Notes: generated by a model from the letters alone, not told the origin. Shown: positions 34,105 to 47,080, counted from the stretch's first letter. The stretch: DNA of 64,000 nt from Epiperipatus broadwayi (GCA_028023455.1 JAQFVV010000027.1:5701845-5765844); one strand, 5' to 3'. Made by a program: numbers and translations.

Positions 34105-34885
34105 ATATGAGTATCCATGTATGAGATGTGTGTGTGTGTTTACATAAATAATTTTATTTGTAATCTGGGAATTTGGCAGCTAATAAAACAAAATTATATA
34201 TTTGTGTATATATATGTGGCCATAAATCTTTTCTAGCCAATTGTTAAAAAGTTAAACAGGATTATGGACAGACAGAACCAAAGATGTGAAAACCTCATTG
34301 ATGATACTCAAATAATATGGAGAACCTACCAGGTTTGCCTACTATGTCTACAATATAAAATTCAAATCTAATAAGAACTTGGAAACTTTTAAATTAGACA
34401 ATTGAGAATTTCTAAATAGATCTATGAATTTTTTTTAAGTAGTTGGCCCACAACTGACATAGCCTTCCAATTATCAATAAATAATATCAGGAACAGGGGA
34501 TAATGATTCCAGATTATTCAGTGATGATTAGTATTGATGCACTAACAAAAAAACAAAAATGTGGTGGCCTCACTGCCCTGCACTATCATTTAATGCTTTA
34601 TCTGATGAGAGGGAAAGGTTTCAAATCCATACCCCTGTCTGCCTGCATCATAATGCAACTTTTTAATATTGTAGTGAAATGTAAGGTTAGTGATGTTAAA
34701 TCATATTTCACTCCATAAATAATGTTTTATTACATTGTAAGACAATCACACACACACACATATATATATACATATACACACATATACACAAGAGACTTAG
34801 ACATTTACAAGAAGAGATCGATAACAAAATATACAAATAAGAGACCTATTTAATTAATTATAAAATTAAAGCCCAAATGAAATCA
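34105..34885. other. AT-rich intron with microsatellites
   Basis: A GT run near 34120 and a CA/TA run at about 34748-34790. The frame at 34503-34718 has no recognisable domain. Confidence 0.5.
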
Positions 34886-34993
34886 CAATAATGTTTTCAA
34901 TCTAAGCTAATTCGCATAAATAGACATATAGATCTGAATCCAGTTCAGTTTTTAATAGCAATAATCACTATCATGCTATTGGCAGGATTGGTA

Positions 34994-35660
34994 CCAAACT
35001 ACTAAGACATCGCATGATCACTATTTCCTATGCTTACACAAGCTGTTAAATAAAACAATAGCAAATTCTAGAGAATAGTGCGACCTAGTACAATTCATAG
35101 TAATCAAAGGATGCTAGATTTATGCATAAAATCCCTATATAGTGCTTACTCATCAAATATCTCCAGATTAGTTTCTGGTTTGTCATTTTATCAGTGAGAA
35201 GTCTTAGATCTGAAAGCAGACTTGTGGATCTAATCCAACCCTCCTACCAAAATAAAAACACAGTAATGTTTTCTATTCAAACTAATTTGCTTGTATAGTT
35301 ATATAGATCTGAACCCAGTTCAGTATCTATACATTTTGGTGTCTGGTTTTTTAATAACCATAGTCATCATCATCATATTGGCTTGTAGTTTTATAGTTGG
35401 TTATATTTGATTAAATAGGTAAAAAGTGGCTGCATTAGATCTAAAGATCTAGATGCAGTGCTTTCACATCCAAGACTCCTTATTGATGAAAGTCACAAGC
35501 TAAAAACTAGCCTGGGGAGATTGGATGAGTAGGCAATATGGATTTTCTGCAGAAATCTTCTTGCATCCATTAATTATTAAGAGTTGCACTGGATTACTGT
35601 AAGGAGAGTTTGTGACTGTTTTAACAGTTTGTGTAAACACAGAAAATGGTGATCATGTTT
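34994..35660. mobile_element. Foldback MITE F1, long copy with R4 inside
   Basis: The left half (34994-35240) carries CATGATCACTATTTCCTATG and ACACAAGCTGTTAAA. The right half (35428-35660) carries the inverse, ending GAAAATGGTGATCATGTTTA. Between them is the R4 repeat (35262-35370). Another R4 copy lies just before it (34888-34990). Confidence 0.7.
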
Positions 35661-35664
35661 AATT

Positions 35665-36330
35665 AATATCTTAAAGATTAAAGATAATTTTAACAAAATT
35701 TGTTTAAATTTGTTTGGATAATAAAAAAATTTACCAATGACATAATAAAAGATTCTATTAACTATTTTCTTTTAAATTCGGAATCATCTTCATAATAATT
35801 ATAGTTAGATATTACCAATGATATATTCAAAAGTAAGAAATATCACGCAAGAATAAAAATATCAAGAAATTAATGAAACAAGAATAAAATATAAATGGCC
35901 TTAGAACAAATTGTTTGAACTGACGACTTAGTTTAGAAATAATTATAAAATGATAATTTTCTTTTAATTAATTTCCAATTTAACAATTCACTTTCGTTAG
36001 AAGCAAACAAATATATGTAAATTATGTTATTAATACTATTTTTTTTTAATTACTATTTTTATCCAAAGAATATTTACATATTTATCTTACAGTTTGGTAA
36101 TACATTTTTATCTCAGAATACCATTCCAGTATTGACGGTTAATTCTGAATTATTATGAAAAATCTTTACAGGCAAATGGGTAAGAAATATTTGGTAGTTG
36201 GTTGAGCAAGAATAAAAGAAGTGAAGATAAAATTAAAAGAAAACCAGCATTGACAAAAGAGGCATTTACTAAAAGAAAGGGTAAAATATTTTGTAGACCT
36301 TTCAAGAGAGAATTAAGGAAATGCTATTAA
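35665..36330. other. AT-rich intron sequence
   Basis: Nothing recognised. Confidence 0.5.
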
Positions 36331-36334
36331 CACA

Positions 36335-36478
36335 GGCAGCAGTAGTGCCACTCAGGGTCAGCCAGAGTAATCAATGGATGCCAGAAAGCTTGTGCATAAA
36401 ATCCCCATCTAGTGCCTACTTATCCAATACCCCCAGATTAGTTTGTGCAAGCATAAGAAATGGTGATCATGTGAGATT
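36335..36478. mobile_element. Foldback MITE F1, deleted copy
   Basis: GCAGTAGTGCCACTCAGGGT and GCTTGTGCATAAAATCCCCA, ending AGAAATGGTGATCATGTGAG. The second half is mostly missing. Confidence 0.7.
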
Positions 36479-36479
36479 A

Positions 36480-36920
36480 AGGAAATGATTGTTATGCATG
36501 AAATATATTTTTATATGGTTGTGAAATGTGGACATTGAGTAAAAGAACTGAAAACATATTGGAAGTCTTTGAAATGTGAACTTAGAGAAGAATATGAAAA
36601 GTTAGTTGTATGAATAAAATGACAAATGAGCTAGTTTTAGAAAGAGTCAATGAATAAAAGATTGAGAAAATTGAAAAAAACTGGATTGGACATATTCTAA
36701 GAAATAATAATTTAATGAATGATGTTTTTTGAGAGAATGATAAATAAAACAAGAAGAAAGAAAAAAAAAGATTCACCTTGTTGGATGATTAAGAGATAGG
36801 ATGAGATATGTTGAATTGAAAAATTGAGCTATGGACAGAAAAGAATGGAGATGTAGATGAGTAGATGATGTGATTGCTCACTGGATTTGCTTAATAACAA
36901 AGCACTATTGATCAATAAAA
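36480..36920 (+). pseudogene. LINE relic, C-terminal reverse-transcriptase region
   Basis: Reads Y-G-C-E-M-W-T-L-S-K-R-T-E, then K-M-T-N-E-L-V-L-E-R-V, then K-N-W-I-G-H-I-L-R-N-N-N. This is the standard segment following the reverse transcriptase in LINEs of the RTE type and relatives. Several tryptophan codons have become TGA or TAG. Confidence 0.8.
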
Positions 36921-37129
36921 TAATTAAACTGACTTCATATGGAAAAATTTATAATAACAACACATTTTTGCAAATATTCTCATACCCATGGGAATATTCA
37001 AGATTTTGGATCATTGAGAATAAAAGAAATAATACTAAGAAATAAATAATATTTAATTAACAAATTAATGAAATTAATTAAAGTTCTTAATTTAAATTTT
37101 GTATAATTTTCTTTGCTATTAATATCATT

Positions 37130-37510
37130 ATCATTTTCAGTCATTATTGATCCACTGCAAAATGAATATCTCTAAGTCTGATCTAGCTTCTCAGATCCAT
37201 AATCTTTCCTCTCCATATTACATCAGCAAACTTTCTTATTTCATTCATCCATCTCTCATATGACTTTTTTAAAGGTCTTTTACAATCTCTTGGTATCCAA
37301 TTTAAGTCTTCAACTACTCATCTGTTATCATCTCTTCTAGCAATATGTCCAGACCAGTTCCATTTTATAACTTTTTCAATGATGTCAATGATGCCTGTTT
37401 GTTCTCTCACCTATGTATTTCACTTTCGATTTCTTGATCTCTCCATACTTTGATGAATGGTCTAAAGTCTCTGAACTGTTCTGTTAAATGTCCATTTCTT
37501 AGATCCATAA
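37130..37510 (-). pseudogene. LINE 3' coding end, second family
   Basis: Minus strand: N-W-S-G-H-I-A-R-R-D-D-N-R, then D-L-N-W-I-P-R-D-C-K-R-P and W-M-N-E-I-R-K-F-A-D-V. This C-terminus differs from that of the relics at 36480 and 47380. A shorter copy lies at 41370-41600. Confidence 0.75.
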
Positions 37511-37519
37511 ATTAAAAAC

Positions 37520-38750
37520 TGGTAAAACACATATATTAAAAACCTTTCCTTTCAAACTGGAAAAGCACAAAAACCTTTCCTTTTGAATTTACTTTATAAT
37601 ATTATTTATTGATTATCACTATGATTATTATAGCCTCATGTTTTTATATGAAGTTAGTCTCAGAATATTGTAAACTGTGTGTGTGTGTGTGTGAATGTGT
37701 GGTAATTGCTTTCTGTAATCCCAGCCAGTATTAAAAATATTGTAGTATCTTATAGCAGTAAAGTTGGTATTAATATTTGGGAGTTAGTTATCAATCCCAT
37801 ATTTGAAGATCTATTATGGTTTATAATATATTAATAGAATAAACAAAAATGTATTTTAATAATAATTATCATTTTTTATAGGAACTAGGTTTATATTATC
37901 AGCGATACATATTCAAGAAGACATAAAATTATTTACAAGCTTGTTAAAATCATTAAAATTAGGATATTTTTTTATTATATATAATAAATAAACAATTGTT
38001 CTTTTAATATATACTGATAAAAGAAAAATATGATTGAAATATTTCAATAAATTAATTAAATATATATAAAAATATGGTAGTATAATTAGTAAATTACAAA
38101 AAAAAATATGTACGTTCAGAAGATTGAAACGATCATGACCGTTATTCCATGTAACTTTACATTGCAGTTCCTCTGATATTTAATAATGGTAATTCTGCAG
38201 ATCATAAATCACATTGCGAATAATGAAGTTATTCCTTCAATATAAAAGAAGCCAGACATTGTTACATCATTTTTGAGAACAGTGAAATTGATCAAAGTTC
38301 TATCAAAATATTTCAATTATGAAAATAAAGATACATTAAATGTTTGACAATGTTCATTAAATCATTTGCAAAAATTGCAAAAAATAGTGAGATATTAGAA
38401 AGAGAGCTGACTTATACTCTCGCTATAAAGAGCCACATCTCTTACTTTGATTGGATGTAAGTATTTTGAATATCTTGAAGAAAAAAACTCATCGAGGGGG
38501 ATGTTATTCAAAATATATATGACGCCATTATTTATGATAAAATATCAAACAATCATTAAACCTTGATGACTTTATCTAAAAGTAAGTTAAAGGAGAGCTC
38601 ATCCCTTTTAAAAATTTGGTCCAAGTCTAATATTTTCAGCCTACAAGATACACTACTATTATTTTCCTATTTCATCACATAATCAACAAGACATTATGTG
38701 ATCTTTGCTTAGACATTCGTTATTTATTAGCATTTTCTTCTACTTTCACT
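37520..38750. other. AT-rich intron sequence
   Basis: A TG run at about 37676-37692. Nothing else recognised. Confidence 0.5.
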
Positions 38751-38756
38751 ACCTTT

Positions 38757-38985
38757 ACACCATCTAGTTTAAGCTTTAGTAATTACTAAAGGCTACATGG
38801 TAATGCTTAATAAATTCTTATCTAGTGATATCCTATACAAATATCCCTAGACTAGCTTATAGTTTTCATTAGTGAGGGACTTTTGAATCTTTAAACAGTA
38901 GATTGGATAAAGATTTATTAAGCTCTACCATCTGGCAACTTCTAATAACTAAAGCTTACATTAGATGGCATGAGCATAGTGTAAA
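38757..38985. mobile_element. Foldback element F2, palindromic copy
   Basis: The left end CACCATCTAGTTTAAGCTTT and the right end CTAAAGCTTACATTAGATGG are inverse repeats. The centre has CCCTAGACTAGCTTATAG, as in F1. Confidence 0.7.
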
Positions 38986-39077
38986 AAAAAAAAGCTAATA
39001 CTTCCTTATTTCACAAATCAGCATTCTTTATGCATTGATTAGCAGAGTCATTAAAACGTATCCATTTAAATATGTAA

Positions 39078-39185
39078 AGTCCTGTGTAGTTTAGTGCAGC
39101 AATAATAACAGTTTTGGAGCTAAAGGTTCCAAGATTGAAGCTCAAGTTGTTATCTTTAATGCCCAAATGGTGCATAACCTACGAA
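39078..39185 (+). repeat. Possible tRNA-derived SINE
   Basis: CCTGTGTAGTTTAGTGCAGC and GGAGCTAAAGGTTCCAAG resemble 14700 and the inverse of 49700-49800. Confidence 0.4.
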
Positions 39186-39679
39186 CAAGGAACTATTCAA
39201 TTATTATTAACATATCAAAAATGAAAAATAAAGAAAAAAATTTGCCATTTCCATCTTCAAGTTACCATGTAGTTGAAGTGAATCAAAGACGACAACTGCG
39301 ATTTGAAAACATATATTCATAATTCCATTTTAAATGATTAATATATATACTATGTGATTTAATGCTCGATGATGGACTTAATAGTTAAGGTTTTTGGATC
39401 AAAGTACAATCTATCACTCATTACGTACTATTTTAGCTTCAAAAGTAGCAGACATGTTTTAGATAATCTTGGATTAACATTCGTAAATAAAAACTTCTTA
39501 AATAAAATAAATGGTATTCAGTAAAAATTCCATTACAATAACTTTCCTGTGCCAATTATTCTGATTCACCAACATGATGAGCAAACTTTAAGAAAATCCT
39601 GAAAAACTTTACAAATCTGATAACATTAGTCATTAGCAGATTCTACAAATGTAAAATTATAAATATTAACAAAAATTAC

Positions 39680-39845
39680 CAAGTCGACTCCTAGATTGAA
39701 CTGTGTAGAATAAACAAAAACACCGGGAGCTGTCGGAAAAGTTCCATATAGAAATCCAAAATTACTGAGTTCTCTCGTTTCATTAGTATGGCCGCCTGCG
39801 TTCATAACACTTATGATCTCTCGAGTAATTAAGGGCAGTACCAAA
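39680..39845 (-). CDS. GPR155: GPR155 exon: transporter-domain helices 8-9
   Basis: Encodes residues 268-322. The sequence L-V-L-P-L-I-T-R-E-I continues the ITAK helix of the preceding exon. A polar loop with the sequon N-E-T follows, then FLYGTFPTAPGVFVYSTQFN, which aligns directly with the human FLYGVFPVAPGVAIFATQFN. Acceptor TTTTTTAG/T, donor CTTG/GTAATT. The open frame continues a short way into the intron below 39680, but that extension has no family similarity. Confidence 0.96.
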
Positions 39846-39981
39846 CTAAAAAATAAATAAATATCAATTACAAACATTTTAAAAATAAAAAATGTTTAAA
39901 CAAAATGACTGGAATAGTGAAGAAAAAAAATTTCCAATAATTTTCAAATTTTGTGTTATGTAATCAAGTATTTAAAGTTGA

Positions 39982-40262
39982 TAAACATCGCATGACTACC
40001 TCCTCTTATGCTTGTGTATAACTGTTGTTAAAACAGGCAAAACTCACTATATATATTGCCACACACAGCAAGCTAGAGTAAGCAATGGATGCCAGAAGGC
40101 TTGTGCATAAAATCCCTATCTAGTGCCTACTCATCCAATATCCCCAGACTAGTTTATGGCTTATGGCCTTCGTCAGTGAGGAGATAAAAGGTGGTTGCTG
40201 GAGGTTTGCATTAGATCCTAAGATCTAGATGCAGCGCTCTCAGATCCAAGGCTCCTCACTTT
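39982..40262 (+). mobile_element. Foldback MITE F1 copy
   Basis: Starts AAACATCGCATGACTACC and carries GCTTGTGCATAAAATCCCTA, CCTACTCATCCAATATCCCC and the terminal block with GCATTAGATCCTAAGATCTA. Confidence 0.75.
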
Positions 40263-40771
40263 TGTTTTTAATAAGTTCAAATTAAAAATGTCACAATCAA
40301 ATATGGAGTGGTCTATTATTGTAAAAATCGCTGCCTCCTTTCTTTTTGATTGTGATTCATAAGATTCTACTTAAATCTTCAACACCACATCTCACAACTG
40401 TAAAACTCTTTTTACAAAAATTAGATAACAATAAAATGAAAGACGAAACTCATACACCAGCAGATATTTTTATGATTATCTAGAATTTAGTCTCATTCTA
40501 ATTAACACAGTAACTTAACCGCCCAATGGGGTTTGGTATGGAGATACAGTGGCAGATTGGAACTTATGGTCTATACATTGCACCCAGTTCTACCACTTTT
40601 GGTTCTCAAAGTTCTTATGAAGTCCCTAAGAATAAATTAGTGATTTAACTAATTTTTTTGTTCTCATTTTAATTTATTTTATTTATTAATATATATTGTA
40701 AACATTAATTATTGTTAAAAATATAACCAATATTTGGAATACTTTCATGCAATACATGTAAACAATTTTTA

Positions 40772-40933
40772 TATTCAATGTTATAAAAAAAAAAGACATA
40801 TGATATTACTCCTTGGGAGTTGATAAGAAGTTTGAACATCAGACCTGCGAGCACCAGAATTGATCCTGGAACTTCCTGATGCCAAGTTGGATGCCCTATC
40901 AACTAGCCATATACACACGGTATTCAATGTTAT
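40772..40933 (-). mobile_element. tRNA-derived SINE with 13-bp target-site duplication
   Basis: The body (40785-40920, minus strand) starts with TATGGCTAGTTGATAGGGC (A-box-like) and has CCAGGATCAATTCTGG (B-box-like). Both sides carry TATTCAATGTTAT (40772-40784 and 40921-40933), an exact 13-bp duplication. On the minus strand the far end is a T run. The frame at 40705-40902 comes from this SINE. Confidence 0.8.
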
Positions 40934-41369
40934 TATTATTATGTTCAGCACACACTTTTTCCAAAATAAACAATTACTATAAAACTACCTTTTTTATTAT
41001 ATTTACAAACAATTCATAATTATATTTTTTCCTACATTTAATCACTAGAGGAAAATGTTTAATAAATATATTTATTAAAAAATCTTTTGATATACAGAGA
41101 AATAAACTAGTACGAGGATTATTACATCCCTCAAAGTTATCACAAAAGAAAAAAAGATGGGAACGTAAAATAGAAACGAGTCAAGCAATGGGTTTGTGTG
41201 ATACAATTAAATAATGTTTTATATTTATGGAGACGAAATGCTTTGGGTTAATTCATCATAAATAACAAACTAGATAGAATGATGAAAATGAATTAAGTTG
41301 ACTCATAAATGAATTTATTTTTTTAAAAATAAAGGATGGAAAAAAGGGATTAATAATAATATTTGATTG

Positions 41370-41600
41370 AAATTTCTCCCATTTCACAATTCTGCATATC
41401 ATCGTCATTTTCAACCAGTATTGATCCATTTCCAGGATGAAGATCTCCAAGTTTAATCTGGTTCCTCCCACCAATAACCTCTTCCATATCACATCAGCAA
41501 ATTATATTTCATTTATCCATCCTACATGGGATCTTTTTCTAGGTCATTTACAAACTTTTTGAATCCAATTTAAAACTTTCTGCACATAACATATGGTGTA
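41370..41600 (-). pseudogene. LINE 3' coding end, fragment
   Basis: Same family as 37130-37510: shared blocks TATTGATCCA, CATATCACATCAGCAAA and ATTTCATTTATCCATC in the same order. Confidence 0.65.
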
Positions 41601-41609
41601 TTAAACATC

Positions 41610-43170
41610 TTATTTAAGAAATGCCACAATCTGCTTGAAATTGAATGAAATTGAGAATCCCATAGGTCCTATTTTAATTAGTACAATCCATAACTAATTG
41701 GTATCCCAAAAACATGAACTAGGAAAGCAAATTGATAATACTTATTTTTTAACAAGTATTTTAATTCAGCTATCATATAATACAAAATTTGCAATTATAT
41801 TTATTTACAATGTATAATTTTGTTCCGTAGTTTATATTAAAATATACCGTAAATCCTATGTAGACAACAATTTATTTTTATTTTGAAATTTACCAGTAGA
41901 ATAATCACAATACAAAGTTCAGATATTATGCACAGGCATAAAATATTATTCTATATCATTTCCATCCTTGTGCTAATTAGCATGTTTTTAAATATTTTGC
42001 TTCTGGGTTAAATTGAAGTGTATATAAGTGCCAACTTGCAGCGACAAAATATTGATACAATAAAGTTGCATTGGTATTATCATCATGTTTAGTTTTAAAC
42101 AAATTAACCTAAAATAAAATTTTATGATTGAATACACTATGTATCTGCCAGGATACATGGTCATGTGCAAATACCTCACAGTGGAATCAGAAAAATATTT
42201 GACTGCAAAACTTCTACTTTTAGCTTCATTAAAAATTAATTTACTGTATTTTTTTTTATTATTTTAGGTACTATATACACATCAATCAATGGGAATTGTT
42301 TTTATATTTTTCCAGTTTCTAACACTTTAATATTACCCAACTAGTGTACCTTTAATTTTTCTATATAATTGAAATCGTAATAAACATCAGAAAAAATGTA
42401 TATATTCTATATTTGTGATGATCTCTCTTTCTGTCCTATAATTCTGGGATCCTTAACTAAGGGATGTTGTAATAAATTAGATACAAGATGATTCTTCACA
42501 TAATTATACTTATCAAGTATAAAAAAATGGACAAATTAATTTGCATTCGCATATTTTATTAGTTAGCAACATTACATCAATGATTTATAACTTATGTTGG
42601 CCATGAATATGAGGGAAAACCTCGAAAGTACTCGGCCGATTTAATTGTTTTGGTTTTTGCAGCTTCTTTGTCAGCGGGTAAATCGCTTTTATATGCAATC
42701 AATACTATTGTAAATGTACAACAAACATTCTATTCAGGAAAGATTTCTTGAAATTGTGACTGTGGATCTTTTTACAAAATTAGGTAATAAATTATTATAA
42801 ACATTCTCAAAGTTATTAACTTTTTGGAAAGTATTTATAAAATAAAATATTGGCTAATATTTTTATTTTATTTTTAAAAATGAAGTTCATGATTCTTCAA
42901 GCTATAGCATTTCTTTTGACTCTCTATAAATGTAAATGTTGGAATCTTAAAAAAATAGTAATAATAATAATAAAAACATTGATTGCTTCTGTCCTGTCAT
43001 TCCGGTGAACATCTGAACATTTCATAGGATATCAATAAAATCAAACAAATGAATATTTGATCTTACCAGTTGCCAGCTCTGATCTTAACCACAACTGTTC
43101 AGACTGAAATTACTCGTTTGGTCATATCATGGGATATGTAGTGCTCAGAAAGTTGGTGCTGAAAAAAGAA
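41610..43170. other. AT-rich intron sequence
   Basis: Nothing recognised. Confidence 0.5.
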
Positions 43171-43174
43171 GAGT

Positions 43175-43392
43175 TATATAAAGGCATATAGTAGAGCCAC
43201 TCAGTGCAAAACAGCATAATCAGTCGATGCAAGAAGATTTATAAAATCCTAGCGCCTACTTTTCTAAGACCCTAGATTAGTTTCTAGCCTTGGATTACTC
43301 TGGCTTGTACTGAGTGGCGCTACTGTATGGAGAGTTTTGTTTCTGTATTAACAGCTTGCATACGCATATAGAATGGTGATCATGTGATATTT
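43175..43392. mobile_element. Foldback MITE F1 copy, palindromic
   Basis: The left half with TAGTAGAGCCACTCAGTGCA and the right half with GTACTGAGTGGCGCTACTGT are inverse. It ends AGAATGGTGATCATGTGATA. Confidence 0.75.
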
Positions 43393-43399
43393 AAAAAAA

Positions 43400-44490
43400 A
43401 AAGTTATTCTACTATTGCAATAACTATTTTATTTTGAGGACTTTAAAAACAGATGATCAGTCATTCTAGAGAAATTCTATTTATATTATCAGAATATATA
43501 TTTCTAACATTTTTTGTCTGTCAGAAGGAAGGTGGGTGGAAACAGCACATAATTTATATGCCTAATTGGAATTTTAGCCATTTTAAAACCATTTTTTAAC
43601 AGATAATTAGCTGTTTGATCTCTTTGTTAGCTTCTTTTAGATATGATCTATTGTGTCACTCAAAATTCAGTTATGATGAAGAATTTTCTCTAATTCTATT
43701 CCCTAAATAAGATAATTCAACCTAAATTTGTATTATATGGCAATATATAACAACCTTGCTCATTTTCTTTCAAGTAACTAATTTTAATACAAAACAGTTT
43801 TATGGTGCTAAGTTTAGTTTGTACTCAACTGAAGTATTATATATGAAATCTTTACACCTATTTTGAATTATTACAGTTAGTGACATATTACATTCAAGCA
43901 TTGTAAAATTTTATTAAGAACAAAAAATCAGATTTACATTCAATCTGTGTTCTGGTTACCATGGTAACCAAGTAAATCAATCATTTCGGACTAATATACT
44001 TGCAAAGTAAACAAATTTATTTTAAATATACTCCAGTATCTAAACAAACAAATACTAATTAATTAAAACAATAACTAAAAAAAATGTAAAGAAGACTTTA
44101 AAAACCGTTAAGATAAAATATATTGGACATTAATATTCAATGAACATATTCCTACATAATATATTTTGCAGGATTTATGAATCATGTAGAAAGTTTCTTG
44201 GATATAGAATTTGTTAAATGAACCTATAATCTTTTAAATATATGTATTATAAATTCTCTGCCTAAAAATATGTCAAGTAACGAAGCAATAGGATTATTAT
44301 TTTGCCATCACCCATGAACAAGTTATTATTGTATCTTAATATTTAGCAGATTTACGATTCAAAAAAGTTATTTTCTAAAAGCAATATAATCAAACAATAA
44401 AAAAATATAACAAATACAAATATTATGAAATTAACAAGTTTATTATATAGATTAATTATATATATATTTAAAAAAAATCTAAATAAATAA
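43400..44490. other. AT-rich intron sequence
   Basis: Nothing recognised. Confidence 0.5.
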
Positions 44491-44497
44491 TACTTAC

Positions 44498-44897
44498 GTT
44501 TTGGCAGTTATAAGAAGAGCTGGAATGACCAAAGTGAAGCCGGTAAATGTTTTTAGTTTGCCGACCATTTTTATTCCCAAGTAAAAAAGAGCTGCTGCAT
44601 TGAATGCTTGCCCCATCTGCTCTAATAAGCCGTTAAGAATAAAGGGAACTTGATGATTAAAAATGAAGTTGCAAACAATCCCTGCTACCGTCATTAGGAT
44701 GATGGGATTGAGAAGAATGGTTCGTGCAACACCCAAAGACCTCCTAAGATAGCTATCACTGCTATTTTCTGAAGAACGCTTTCTATGGATTTCCATTAAA
44801 ATGAAACCAATTGGATTAAGAAAAATTAAAGAAATGGGAGCCACTAAGTAGATATAGTTTAAATAGTCTGGATGAGTCTTTTCATACAATGCTTTCA
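44498..44897 (-). CDS. GPR155: GPR155 exon: transporter-domain helices 5-8 (largest exon)
   Basis: Encodes residues 135-266 plus split codons. It opens K-A-L-Y-E-K-T-H-P-D-Y-L and runs into YIYLVAPISLIFLNPIGF, which matches the human segment closely. A charged cytosolic loop (R-K-R-S-S-E-N-S-S-D-S-Y) follows. Next come helices around LNPIILMTVAGIVCNFIF and FNAAALFYLGIKMVGKLK, and the start of helix 8 (V-I-P-A-L-L-I-T-A-K). Acceptor TTTCAG/TG, donor AC/GTAAGT. The methionine codon near 44897 is not a start: the first two bases complete the V134 codon from the previous exon. Confidence 0.97.
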
Positions 44898-45118
44898 CTG
44901 AAAGATCAAAAAAAAAAGTTTATTAAATTTTTGTAAAGATGGTAATTTACAACTATTTGACACAAAAAGGTCAAACAACATTTTTATAAATAAATAGCCC
45001 ACTACAGTGTAAAGGTCTCTCTGACAGTTCTTCAAAAAGAAACAACAAAGAAAAAAAACACAAGGTTCATCAATTTCCAGCTGATTTGGATGTTTTCCCA
45101 TCCCTTGCTATACATCCC

Positions 45119-45405
45119 GGCTAAAGATATCCAATTATCAACCAATAGATGATTAGTAAGGTTGGTTATGGGCAGCTAAGGATATCTAGATATCCATTTG
45201 CGAGCCGACAGATGGTTAGCTAGATTGGCTATTAGTCACTAAGCATAACTTGATACCCATTTACCAAGCAGTAGATTGTTAGCTAGGTTGGCTATGGACT
45301 GCTAAAGATTACCAACAACCAATAGATGTTTAGCTAAGTTGGTTATGGTTGCTAAGGATATTTAGATACCCATTTACCAACTAAAAAATAGTTATCTGGG
45401 CTATC
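45119..45405 (+). repeat. Minisatellite, about 60-bp unit, five diverged units
   Basis: Units start near 45121, 45177, 45239, 45302 and 45353. Each has CTAAGGATAT(C/T)-like starts, CCCATTTACCAA and TTAGCTAGGTTGGCTATGG. Divergence between units is substantial. Confidence 0.75.
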
Positions 45406-45409
45406 ATGA

Positions 45410-46470
45410 AAAATTTTAAGCCTCTTTAAAAAACATGACAAATGAATAAGCTACCTCCCACCGTACAGCACTTTAATTATTTGATATAAATTCAAAATAC
45501 ATTCATACGAATGACAAAAATAATAATTTTCATTATTTAACAACCTCCTAATTCAGTATAATTGTCCTAATTTCAAAAGAAAATAAATAAAGAGGCCAAG
45601 AGCCAGCTAAAATTGAAACACAAATATATTCATATATCTACTACATATTAATCATTTATTCTATTTATTTTTTGACATCTTATGGTGCTTTGTCTAATGT
45701 TTCTGTAGCAAACATTTCCTTCTGAAAGATGTCTCATCTTGCCTATTGTGATATTCTATTGTATTCCATCTTTGACCATATTCTTCCAATGAAAAGCAAT
45801 CAAGATACGACCTCTTCTAGGTTCAAGCTCACCATACATTACTTTTTCTTAGAACAACTATAGTTTTTTATATGATTCATATAATCAATTCAATGAAGAT
45901 ATGATTTATGATTGCAGATTCAAAATTTTCATATTCAGTGAGCTAAAGTAAATACAAAAACAGGAACAGTTATGTAAAAAGTCTCTAAGATATATAATTG
46001 CTGGCCTAGTGCAAACTAGTTCAGATTTTAAATGTTAGGGTGTTTTAATCTCTTAAGTTTGGAGATGCAAATTCGCTACTTCTTGATGAAGGCCAATAAT
46101 TAGAAATTAACCTGACGATTAAGATACAACTCCGTCAGGTACACTATATGGATCTGGAGAAAAGTGATTTACTGCTCCTATTGCATACATTGGGTCATGT
46201 GATTTTCATTCTATTCTACTATAACCTTGAGTAATATCCTCTTCATTTATATATTATAATGTATATAATTTTAATTTAGATTTCTATTTAATAAACCATG
46301 TTTTCAATATTTACATAAACACACACATTTTAGAACTTGTAACAAAAAATAATTTCATCAATCAATAAATAAAATGCTAAATGTACCATTGAAAATTGTG
46401 TTTATCCATACATACATCACAGATATGCAAATTATATGTAAATTTATTTAATTATCTAACATGTATTTTT
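45410..46470. other. AT-rich intron sequence
   Basis: Nothing recognised. Confidence 0.5.
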
Positions 46471-46479
46471 TAAAACTGC

Positions 46480-47080
46480 TTTAATTAGGAAAACATCATA
46501 AAGAAACATGGAAAAATTTCAATGAGGAGATGAGATCTTGGGTGACTTTATTTAATACTTCAATGCTCCACTACAGCAACAGAATTGACAATGATATATA
46601 GCTCATGGTGTACGTTAACCACAATTACATATATCACTGGCTGTTAAATTCCATTTATGAAGAAAATAAGGGCAATCCAAGTGTGGATGGTCTTGAATCT
46701 ATTATTGAGACTTCAGCACCATCTAGGAAGATCAAATCTAGCTGGCTTTAGCCTTGGATCTGCAAAAAGAAACAGTTTTGGAATCACTTAGAAGACCATT
46801 TTTATGATATATAACCTCAGTTGAAGATTTTTCATTGAACATTGAGAAAGGGGATATGAGTAAATTGGCTTTAAAAGATGGTATGTTGAAGAAAGTCCTT
46901 TAAATTGTTCCTAATATAGTCTGCCATGCAGAAAGTCATAATAGGTTTTGTGAGGCCTGCAGGTCACAGAATGCTTCTACTTGCTTTAAAAGAAATAGAT
47001 GGCAAAAATCACATTCCTTATTTCCAGGATGAATGTATCACATGACTATTCCTCAAGATGCAATATCTGCAATAGGCATA
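46480..47080 (+). other. Unassigned GC-richer stretch, possible pseudogene
   Basis: Plus-strand frames include N-P-S-V-D-G-L-E-S-I-I-E-T-S-A-P-S-R-K and, later, F-V-R-P-A-G-H-R-M-L-L-L-A, broken by stops. Composition and codon pattern look coding-derived, but no family was recognised. Confidence 0.3.

Noticed and set aside
34745-34790. Regulatory meaning of CA/TA and TG runs
   Set aside because: Ordinary microsatellites of this genome, found in many introns.
44895-45101. Upstream extension of the large GPR155 exon
   Set aside because: The acceptor TTTCAG lies right at 44898-44899 and phases fit. The extra frame is intron.
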